Shown one piece after another: positions 36,469-43,048 of a stretch of DNA of 64,000 bases (the stretch's first letter is position 1; each line of letters starts with the position of its first letter). The DNA is taken from contig NZ_FNTD01000004.1 in the NCBI RefSeq assembly GCF_900104815.1, forward strand, positions 5,038,501 to 5,102,500, written 5' to 3'. Both the position numbers and the translations under genes were made by a program. Below the pieces are notes generated by a model, which was given only the letters and a program-made list of their open reading frames with translations, had not been told where the DNA came from and ran no database searches. The stretch comes from Streptomyces misionensis. Lineage in GTDB: Bacteria > Actinomycetota > Actinomycetes > Streptomycetales > Streptomycetaceae.

Positions 36469-37745
36469 TGACCGAACTGTGGCCGTCGCTGCTGGACACC
36501 GCGCTGCACGGCGACGACGAACTGTGCGCCGTCTCCGCGCGGGGCGTGCGGGTGCGCTTCCTCGACGGACGTGAACTCCTCTGCGGCACCAGCGGCTTGT
36601 GGAACGCCAACCTCGGGTACGGCAACGAGGCGATCGCCGACGCCTGTGCGCGGGCGCTGCGGGAGGCCTCGTACCTCTCGGTGTTCCGCTACGAGAACCT
36701 GCCGGCCCGGCAGGCCGCGCGGGCACTCGTCGAGGCGGCCGGCGCGGACCACTGGGGGCGGGTGCTGTTCTCCACCTCCGGCGGCGCGGCCAACGACGTG
36801 GTGATGAAGCTGGCCCGGCACCACCACGCGCTGCGCGGCGAGGGCTCCCGCAAACTGGTGGTGGGACTGCGGGACAGCTACCACGGTCTGACCTTCGGCG
36901 GCTTCGCCCTCACCGGCGAGAACCTCGGCCAGCCGGTCTACGGGGTGGACCAGCGGCTGGTCCGGCACGTGACCCCCAACGAGCCCGACGAGATACGGGC
37001 GCTGGCCGAACGGCAGGGCCGGCAGATCGCCGCCGTCGTCGTGGAACCGGTCCTCGGCACCGGCGCGGTGCCGCTGACCCCCGAGTACGTGCGGACCCTG
37101 CTGGAACTGCGCGAGCGGTACGGCTTCCTGCTGGTCGCCGACGAGGTGGCCACCGGCTTCGGCCGGGTCGGCAGCCTCTTCGCCTCCCAGCAGTGGCCCG
37201 CGCCCCCGGACCTGCTCATCACCTCCAAGGGCCTGACCAACGGCACCTGCGCGGCGGCGGCGGTCCTGGTGTCCCGCGCGGTGGCGGACGCCTTCCACGC
37301 CTCCGGGGACGTCTTCGTGCACGGGGAGACCCAGGCCGGGACACCGGTGACCTGCGCGGCGGTGCTGGCGACGCTCGCCGAGATGCGCCGGCTGGACGCC
37401 GTAGCCGCGGCCCGCCGGCTGTCCGCGCGGCTCGACGCGGCGCTCGGCGAACTGGTCGCCACCCACCCCCGGGTGAGCGGCACCACCGGGGCGGGCTGCT
37501 TCCGCTCGATCCGGCTGTGCCTGGCGGACGGCTCACCGCTGCCGCAGGACCAGGTCACCGACGTGGTCGCCGCGATCCGGCGGGCCGGTGCCATCGTGCA
37601 CCCCAGCGTGTCCGGCGTGCAGATCCTGCCGGCGCTCACCTACACCGACGCCGAGCTGGACGAACTGCTCGACCGGGTGCGGGCCGGGGTGGACGCGCAC
37701 GCCGGGACGGCCTCCACCACGGCGGCCGGTACGGAGGCGGTGTGA
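36465..37745 (+). CDS. Class III PLP aminotransferase, daptide type
   Basis: A 426-residue fold-type I aminotransferase. PLP Lys255 lies in LLITSKGLTNG, with DEVATGFGR (226-234) and the phosphate-binding STSGGAAND (103-111). Family members act on omega-amino or ketone substrates. In daptide biosynthesis the aminotransferase converts the C-terminal ketone, left after oxidation and decarboxylation of Thr, into an amine. Coupled to the methyltransferase upstream and the dehydrogenase downstream by one- to four-base overlaps. Confidence 0.88.
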   Translation: MMTELWPSLLDTALHGDDELCAVSARGVRVRFLDGRELLCGTSGLWNANLGYGNEAIADACARALREASYLSVFRYENLPARQAARALVEAAGADHWGRVLFSTSGGAANDVVMKLARHHHALRGEGSRKLVVGLRDSYHGLTFGGFALTGENLGQPVYGVDQRLVRHVTPNEPDEIRALAERQGRQIAAVVVEPVLGTGAVPLTPEYVRTLLELRERYGFLLVADEVATGFGRVGSLFASQQWPAPPDLLITSKGLTNGTCAAAAVLVSRAVADAFHASGDVFVHGETQAGTPVTCAAVLATLAEMRRLDAVAAARRLSARLDAALGELVATHPRVSGTTGAGCFRSIRLCLADGSPLPQDQVTDVVAAIRRAGAIVHPSVSGVQILPALTYTDAELDELLDRVRAGVDAHAGTASTTAAGTEAV

Positions 37746-38959
37746 TGGAACCGGTCTGGAGCCTGAGCAGGCATCCGCTGACCCGGGTGGCGTACGGCCT
37801 CGACGGCCTCTCGCAGTGGCTGACCCGGCACGCGGGCCGGCGGCTGACGATCCTCGTCGACGCGGCCGTGGCGGACGGCGAGGCCGAGGCCCGGGTGCGC
37901 GAGCGCGCCGCCTGGGCGGACCGGGACACCGAGCGGATCGTCCTGTCGGGCCCCGGTGACCTGGCGAGCGTCACCCGGCTCGCGGCGGACCTCGCGGACC
38001 GCGAGTTCGTGGTCGCCATCGGCGGCGGGTCCCTGCTGGACCAGGCCAAACTCGCCGTGCTGCTGGGCTCGGACCCGGCCGTGGGCGACCGCCTGACGGT
38101 GCGTCAGCGCAGTGGACTGGTGCTGCTGTCGGCCGACTCGGCGCCCCGTGTGCCGCTGGTCGCCGTGCCGACGACGGTGGGCACCGGCAGCGAACTGAGC
38201 GGCGCCGTCTGCCTGTCGACGCCCGAGGGCAAGCGGCTGGTGCTGGGCAACGGGCTGCAGCCCGAGGTCGCGGTCTACGACGCCGTGGCGACCCGGACCC
38301 TGCCCGGGGACCTGCTCGCCGAGGGCGTCCTGGAGGTGCTGTTCCGGCTGGCCGGGATGTACGCGGGCGACCACCGGGAACTGCCGACCGAGGACGCCTT
38401 CGCCGAGACCCTGCTCCGGCGGCTGGTGCGGCTGGGCGACGAGGTGGCGGCGGCCCGCGCCGCGGGCACGGCGCCCGGCGACGCGACGCGGCTGGAGATC
38501 GCCAAGCTGAGCGGGCTCAGCCACCAGCCGTGGCTCAACCTCGGCCGGGACCCGTGCGCCTGCAAGGGCTGGTACCTCGCCAACGAGCTGTCCACCGCCC
38601 TCGGGGTGCGCAAGATGACGGCCGCCGCCGCCCTGCTGCCCCCGCTGTGGCGGCGGATCACCCGGCCGGACCCCCGCTGGGGCTCGGCGGCCCGGCTGGA
38701 GCGGCTGTGGCGGGCGGTGTCGGCCGCACGGACCGCACCGGGTCCCGTGGACGATCCCGCGTCCGGGATCGACGCCCTGCTGGACGACTGGGGCATCCGG
38801 CGGTCCCTCGACGCACCGCCCGAGCGCGTCGCCGAGGTGGCCCGCGCCACCGTCCGGGCCTGGGGGCAGGGGCTGCCGACGCTCGGCGCCCTCACCCTCG
38901 CCGACGTGCACGAGGTCATGGCGGAAGCGGTCGGCGCGCCCGCCCTGGCCGGCCGCTGA
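37745..38959 (+). CDS. Iron-ADH-like dehydrogenase, daptide type
   Basis: A 404-residue protein of the iron-containing alcohol dehydrogenase/dehydroquinate synthase-like fold. The NAD-binding elements AIGGGSLLDQAKLAVLLG and PTTVGTGSELSGAVCL are clear. The C-terminal half does not show the usual His ligands (no PHG or HxxxH pair); instead it has SHQPWLNLGRDPCACKGWYLANEL, so metal use may differ. In daptide pathways this enzyme oxidises the beta-hydroxyl of the C-terminal Thr; the beta-keto acid then loses CO2. It ends the first coupled block of the cluster, 87 bases before the first precursor gene. Confidence 0.8.
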   Translation: MEPVWSLSRHPLTRVAYGLDGLSQWLTRHAGRRLTILVDAAVADGEAEARVRERAAWADRDTERIVLSGPGDLASVTRLAADLADREFVVAIGGGSLLDQAKLAVLLGSDPAVGDRLTVRQRSGLVLLSADSAPRVPLVAVPTTVGTGSELSGAVCLSTPEGKRLVLGNGLQPEVAVYDAVATRTLPGDLLAEGVLEVLFRLAGMYAGDHRELPTEDAFAETLLRRLVRLGDEVAAARAAGTAPGDATRLEIAKLSGLSHQPWLNLGRDPCACKGWYLANELSTALGVRKMTAAAALLPPLWRRITRPDPRWGSAARLERLWRAVSAARTAPGPVDDPASGIDALLDDWGIRRSLDAPPERVAEVARATVRAWGQGLPTLGALTLADVHEVMAEAVGAPALAGR

Positions 38960-38985
38960 ACGCCCGGCCCCGCACCGCACAGACT

Positions 38986-39007
38986 TCCGTCAGCCCCCGC
39001 TGACGGA
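38986..39007 (+). terminator. Hairpin between enzyme genes and precursor genes
   Basis: TCCGTCAG / CTGACGGA, eight perfect pairs with a six-base CCCCCG loop, 26 bases after the dehydrogenase stop and ~40 before the first precursor ATG. It may terminate the enzyme transcript or act as a 5' stabilising hairpin for a processed precursor mRNA. Confidence 0.5.
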
Positions 39008-39046
39008 CGCACCACCAGGCATCGCACCGGGAGAGGAGGAAAGAAG

Positions 39047-39244
39047 ATGCAGACCGCCAAGAACCAGGGTCCCTCCGCGCCGCTCGAGCTGGCGCTGCAG
39101 GAGCTGGAGCCGCACGAGCTGGAGATGCAGGAGCTGGAGGCGCTCGACGCGCCCTTCGGCTGGACTGACGTGGTGAGCCTCGTCAGCGGGCTGAGCGCAG
39201 GAGGGGTCGTCTCGTACGTGTCCCTCGTGACGCTGGCGACCTGA
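39047..39244 (+). CDS. RiPP precursor peptide 1 (daptide type)
   Basis: A 65-residue precursor. The acidic leader (residues 1-36) contains two QELE-type units (ELALQELEPHELEMQELEALDAP), the second ending in the Ala-Pro boundary also found in precursor 2. The presumed core, residues 37-65, is FGWTDVVSLVSGL followed by SAGGVVSYVSLVTLAT: hydrophobic, eight Ser/Thr, one Trp, no Cys, ending in Ala-Thr. A C-terminal Thr is required for daptide chemistry. GAGGAGG is ideally spaced before the ATG. Codon use fits the neighbours. Core boundaries are estimated. Confidence 0.85.
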   Translation: MQTAKNQGPSAPLELALQELEPHELEMQELEALDAPFGWTDVVSLVSGLSAGGVVSYVSLVTLAT

Positions 39245-39324
39245 GTCTCCTGAAGCCCGGGTCCCAGGACTCGCGGCTTCTCGAGCCCGACCAACCCGAA
39301 GACCCCGGAAGGAGGTGAAGAACG

Positions 39325-39501
39325 ATGCAGGAGAACAAGAACTCCGCCCTCGAACTGTCCATGCAGGAGCTGGACATGGAGGAGCTGGAGGGCATGGAGG
39401 CCCCCGACTGGTGGAACAGCTTCCTCGTGAGCTTCGGTGTGTCCGCCGGTGTGAGCGCCACCTACAGCTCGCTCGTCATCACGTCGGTCGTCGCGACCTG
39501 A
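39325..39501 (+). CDS. RiPP precursor peptide 2 (daptide type)
   Basis: A 58-residue precursor. Leader LELSMQELDMEELEGMEAP (residues 9-27) parallels precursor 1. The presumed core, residues 28-58, begins DWWNSFLVSFGVSAG and ends SSLVITSVVAT. It has ten Ser/Thr, two adjacent Trp, no Cys and a C-terminal Thr. A perfect AAGGAGGT (39309-39316) lies eight bases before the ATG, so expression should be strong. The two cores share the pattern S-x-SAG-x-VS and a valine-rich end before Ala-Thr, as expected for related peptides that might act together. Too short to be called automatically by many gene finders. Confidence 0.85.
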   Translation: MQENKNSALELSMQELDMEELEGMEAPDWWNSFLVSFGVSAGVSATYSSLVITSVVAT

Positions 39502-39522
39502 CGCGGGCCGGCCCCTGAGAGT

Positions 39523-39563
39523 GCCCTGCCCCGGATGCAGTCGCGTTGCATCCGGGCCAGGGC
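39523..39563 (+). terminator. Strong hairpin after the precursor genes
   Basis: A 17-base stem with one mismatch (39523-39539 with 39547-39563) and a seven-base loop, 21 bases after the second precursor stop. It would partly terminate transcription and protect the precursor mRNA 3' end, giving more precursor than transporter message. Confidence 0.75.
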
Positions 39564-39612
39564 CTCCCCGGGAAATATACGTGCCGCCCAGCACTCCAAG
39601 GAGAGATGCGCA

Positions 39613-39810
39613 ATGTCCCAGGCCGCTTCCCGCGGCTTTCCGTGGGCCCTCGCGGGCTTCTGGATCGTCGCCGTCATGGCCGCGCCCGGCATCATTTCGG
39701 CCCTCACCTCAGGCCGGACGCGAACCACTTCCCTCCTCGTCTGCATCGGCGTGGAGCTGCTGATCATCGCCGGTGTCGGCCTCTTCCTCCGGGCCCGGGG
39801 GAGGACCTGA
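39613..39810 (+). CDS. Small two-TM membrane protein of the RiPP cluster
   Basis: A 65-residue protein with two hydrophobic helices (FPWALAGFWIVAVMAAPGIISAL and TTSLLVCIGVELLIIAGVGLFL) separated by a short basic loop, ending RARGRT. AAGGAGA lies nine bases before the ATG. It is immediately followed by the ABC ATPase gene (two-base gap). Its size and position between precursors and exporter suggest an immunity or export accessory role; no family was recognised. Confidence 0.7.
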   Translation: MSQAASRGFPWALAGFWIVAVMAAPGIISALTSGRTRTTSLLVCIGVELLIIAGVGLFLRARGRT

Positions 39811-39812
39811 GC

Positions 39813-40541
39813 ATGACGGACGTAGTCGACATCGAGGGTCTGACCAAGCGCTACGGCGAGGTGACAGCGGTCGAGGACGTCTCCTTCCAGGTGAGACCCG
39901 GCCGCGTCGTCGGACTGCTGGGCCGCAACGGCGCCGGCAAGACGACGACCCTGCGCATGCTGCTCGGGCTGGCCCGGCCCACCGCCGGTCGGGCCACGGT
40001 GTTCGGCCACCCGTACGCGCAGCTCCCGCGCGCCGCCCACCGCGTCGGTGTCGGCATGGACGGCATCGGGCCCTCCAACGCCGCCACCGGCCGGGGCGAC
40101 CTGAACATCTGGGCCAAGACCCTGGGCCTGGGCCGCTCCCGCGTGGAGGAGGTCCTCGAACGGGTCGGGCTGGCCGACGACGCCCACCGCAAGCTGCGCG
40201 GCTTCTCCACCGGGATGCGCCAGCGGCACGCCCTGGCGACGGCGCTGCTGGCCGACCCCGAACTGCTGATCCTGGACGAGCCGGCCAACGGCCTGGACCC
40301 GGACGGCATCCGCTGGCTGCGGCAGTTCCTGCGCTCCCTCGCCGACGAGGGCCGCACCGTCCTGCTCTCCAGCCATCTGCTCGCCGAGGTGGAGCAGACC
40401 GCCGACGACATCGTGATCCTGCAACGCACCCTGCGCTACAGCGGCACGGTCGCCGACCTCACCCGCAACGGCACGGTGAGCCTGGAGAGCAGCTTCTTCG
40501 ACCTCGTCGGCCCGGCGGCGAAGGAGCCCAGCCATGCGTAA
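39813..40541 (+). CDS. ABC transporter ATP-binding protein
   Basis: A 242-residue ATPase. Walker A GRNGAGKTTT, signature FSTGMRQRHALATALL (variant of LSGGQ, as in antibiotic/bacteriocin exporters), Walker B LLILDEPANGLDPDG and the H-loop SSHLL are present. It pairs with the overlapping permease gene to form a two-component exporter of the DrrA/NatA class, probably for the modified peptides or for self-resistance. Confidence 0.93.
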   Translation: MTDVVDIEGLTKRYGEVTAVEDVSFQVRPGRVVGLLGRNGAGKTTTLRMLLGLARPTAGRATVFGHPYAQLPRAAHRVGVGMDGIGPSNAATGRGDLNIWAKTLGLGRSRVEEVLERVGLADDAHRKLRGFSTGMRQRHALATALLADPELLILDEPANGLDPDGIRWLRQFLRSLADEGRTVLLSSHLLAEVEQTADDIVILQRTLRYSGTVADLTRNGTVSLESSFFDLVGPAAKEPSHA

Positions 40542-41277
40542 CCTCATCGCCGCCGAATGGCGCAAGATCTGGACCGGGCGCGCCTGGTGGGCCCTCGGCC
40601 TGTCCGCGGCGCTGCTGTGCGTGCTGGCCGACGCCGGCTACCTCACCCAGGCGCTGGACCAGCTGCCCAAGGGCACGACCACCGAGGCCGACCTGACCTC
40701 CACCCTGGTGCAGGGCTGGTTCATGGTCGAACTGGTCGCCGCCCTCGCCACCATGCTCGCCGTGACCCGCGAGTTCTCCAACGGCGCGATCTGCCGGACG
40801 GCGCTGCTCGGCGGCGGCCGCGGCCGGGTGCTCACCGCGAAGCTCGTGGCCGCGGCCGGCACCGGGGCCGTGTACGCGCTGGCCGCGGGCGCCGCGGCGA
40901 CGGTCAGCCCCTGGCTGTTCCTGGCCGGCCGCGCATGGCACCCGCAGTGGACGACGACCACCACCTGGACGCTGCTCGGCGTGATGCTGGTGATCGTGGT
41001 GGGCGCCCTGTGGGGCAGCCTGCTCGGCATCGTCATCCGGCAGCAGGTCGTCGCCATCGTCGTGCTGCTGCTGAGCACCTGGCTGGTCAGCGAGGGCCTG
41101 CTGCGACTCGCCCCGAAGATCGGCCGGTTCACCATCGACGAGGCCATGGCCGCGGTGTACCGCAGCGGCAACGACGGCGTGCTGCCCATCCCGTGGGCCC
41201 TGGTGGTGCTCGCCGCCTGGATCGTCGTCGCCGGTGTCGCGGGCCGGACCCTGTTCCTGCGCCGGGACCTGCCGTGA
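40534..41277 (+). CDS. ABC transporter permease
   Basis: A 247-residue membrane protein with about six hydrophobic helices, beginning MRNLIAAEWRKIWTGRAWWALGLSAALLCVLADAGYL, the classic start of ABC-2 type permeases. Other segments include MVELVAALATMLAVTREF, GTGAVYALAAGAAATVSPWLFLAG, TLLGVMLVIVVGALWGSLLGIVI and ALVVLAAWIVVAGVAGRTLF. It overlaps the ATPase gene by 8 bases and the protease gene by 4. Confidence 0.9.
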   Translation: MRNLIAAEWRKIWTGRAWWALGLSAALLCVLADAGYLTQALDQLPKGTTTEADLTSTLVQGWFMVELVAALATMLAVTREFSNGAICRTALLGGGRGRVLTAKLVAAAGTGAVYALAAGAAATVSPWLFLAGRAWHPQWTTTTTWTLLGVMLVIVVGALWGSLLGIVIRQQVVAIVVLLLSTWLVSEGLLRLAPKIGRFTIDEAMAAVYRSGNDGVLPIPWALVVLAAWIVVAGVAGRTLFLRRDLP

Positions 41278-42938
41278 AACTGACGCTGAACCGCCCGCGC
41301 CCACAGGCTGCCGCGCCGCCGCCGCTGCCGACGTACCCGTGCCTGGCCGAGGACGTGGTGGTGCACGAGCCGGCCGAGGCGGGCGCCCCCTGGATCGTGC
41401 AGTTCGACGCCGGCCGCTATCTGCGGGTGGGCGCCGGGATGGCGCGGCTGCTGCGCTCGGCCGACGGCACCCGCACGGCCGACGACATCGCCGCCGTGCT
41501 CGGCGCCCCGTGGACGCCCGAGCTGGTGGGGGAGGGGCTGACCCGGGCGCAGCGGATGGAACTGCTGAGCGGCACGGCCCGCAAGCCCGCCGGGCGCCGC
41601 AGGTTCGCCTTCGTGCCCCCGCTGACCTTCCAGTTCACCGTGGTGCGCCCGGAGCGGTTCCTGGCCCGGTTCCGGCCGCTGGCCGCCCGGCTGGCACACC
41701 GCTCCTGGGCGGTGGCGCTGGTGGCGCTGGTGGTCGTCGGCATCCTCTGCCTGGCCTTCCAACTGCCCGCGCTCGCCCACGCGCTGAGCCACCCCGTGTC
41801 GGTGTCCACGCTGGTCACCCTGGTGGTCGTCACCTACGTCGGCACGGTCCTGCACGAGATGGCGCACGGCATCGTGCTCAGCCACTACGGCGGCAAGCCC
41901 AGCCGCATGGGCGTCATGCTCTTCTACCTGACCCCGGCGTTCTTCTGCGACGTCACGGACGGCTGGCGGCTGCCGGGCAGCGGGCAGCGGGTGCGGATCG
42001 CGCTCGCCGGCATCACCACCCAGGCCGCCATCGGCGGGGTGTCGGGCATCGCCGCGGCCGTCGTCGCGCTGGCCGGGGGCGCTCCCGGGGTCCGCGACAC
42101 GCTGCTGCTGCTCACGCTGACCACCTTCGTCTCGGGGGTCTTCAACGCGCTGCCGTTCGTGAAGCTGGACGGCTACCTCGCGCTCATGAGCCACCTCGAC
42201 ATCTCCCACCTGCGGGACCGGTCGATGACCGACGCGCGGCGGCTGGTGGCCCGGGTGCTGTTCGGCGGGCGCTACGAGCGGGCCCTGCCCGGCGTGCCCT
42301 GGGCACCGCTGTTCGGGCTGGCCTGCATGGTCTTCCCGGTCTACGTCCTCGCCATGGCCTTCACGGTGTGGCAGAGCATGCTGGAGGCCATGGGCCTGGT
42401 CGGCGCCACCGTCGTCTCGCTCGGCCTGGCCTACCTCGGGCTGCGCCTGTACTCGGGCGCCATGCGGCTGGGCGCCGAGGCGCGTGCCGCGGGTGCGCGC
42501 CGGTGGCGGATCTGGGCCGTCTCGCTGGTCGTGCTCGCCGGCCTGCTCGGCATCGCGCGGGAGGTGACCCTCCCCTACACGGTCTCCGGCGGCTTCGTGC
42601 AAAGGGACGGGCGGGTGCTGTTCGTGGCGACGGGCGCCGCCGACCTGGACGCCGTCACCCCGGGCGCGGCGGTGCGGCTGAAGGGCAGCGGCATCGTGCT
42701 GCACGAGGACCTGGGCGAGGCCCGGGTGGCCGGCTCCCGGACCGTGCAGGTCGAGGCCCCGTTCTCGGTGTTCGCGCCGGTCGCCGGGCTCGACTCGATG
42801 AAGCTGCCCGCCACCGGCGTGCCGCTGCGCGTGCCCCGGCCGCCCGCCGCGGCCACGGGCCTGGCCGAGGTGGACGCCGGCCGGCGCAGCCTCGGCGACT
42901 GGCTCTACCTCCGCTACCTGGCACCTTTCTGGCGCTGA
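41274..42938 (+). CDS. M50-type intramembrane metalloprotease with PqqD-like N-terminus
   Basis: A 554-residue membrane protein. Residues ~22-100 (LAEDVVVHEPAEAGAPWIVQFDAGRYLRVGAGMARLLRSADGTRTADDIAAVLGAP) look like a PqqD/RRE-type peptide-binding domain. The membrane part has the zinc motif HEMAH (194-198) and the second site NALPFVKLDG (291-300), as in site-2 proteases. A C-terminal region (~460-554) has HlyD/biotinyl-like beta segments. This matches the daptide biosynthesis intramembrane metalloprotease; it probably removes the leader at the Ala-Pro boundary during export. The GTG start overlaps the permease stop. Confidence 0.85.
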   Translation: MKLTLNRPRPQAAAPPPLPTYPCLAEDVVVHEPAEAGAPWIVQFDAGRYLRVGAGMARLLRSADGTRTADDIAAVLGAPWTPELVGEGLTRAQRMELLSGTARKPAGRRRFAFVPPLTFQFTVVRPERFLARFRPLAARLAHRSWAVALVALVVVGILCLAFQLPALAHALSHPVSVSTLVTLVVVTYVGTVLHEMAHGIVLSHYGGKPSRMGVMLFYLTPAFFCDVTDGWRLPGSGQRVRIALAGITTQAAIGGVSGIAAAVVALAGGAPGVRDTLLLLTLTTFVSGVFNALPFVKLDGYLALMSHLDISHLRDRSMTDARRLVARVLFGGRYERALPGVPWAPLFGLACMVFPVYVLAMAFTVWQSMLEAMGLVGATVVSLGLAYLGLRLYSGAMRLGAEARAAGARRWRIWAVSLVVLAGLLGIAREVTLPYTVSGGFVQRDGRVLFVATGAADLDAVTPGAAVRLKGSGIVLHEDLGEARVAGSRTVQVEAPFSVFAPVAGLDSMKLPATGVPLRVPRPPAAATGLAEVDAGRRSLGDWLYLRYLAPFWR

Positions 42939-42974
42939 CCCCGGCCGCCACGGGCACCGCGTGGCCGGCCGGGG
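42939..42974 (+). terminator. Hairpin terminator after the protease gene
   Basis: CCCCGGCCGCCAC pairs with GTGGC and GGCCGGGG (one bulged C) around a nine-base loop, starting at the first base after the protease stop. It separates the daptide block from the LanKC gene, so lanKC-glycosyltransferase may be a separate or attenuated unit. Confidence 0.6.
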
Positions 42975-43048
42975 CGGCACGCCCGGACGGCCGCGCCTTC
43001 TCGGCGTACCGGCCCTCGCCTCTTCTCCAGCTCCCAAGGCGGTTGATC

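Noticed and set aside
41234..43048. Upstream extension of the LanKC frame through the protease gene
   Set aside because: The frame is open by G+C bias only; the product is Arg/Gly-rich and the real protease lies in another frame with clear motifs.
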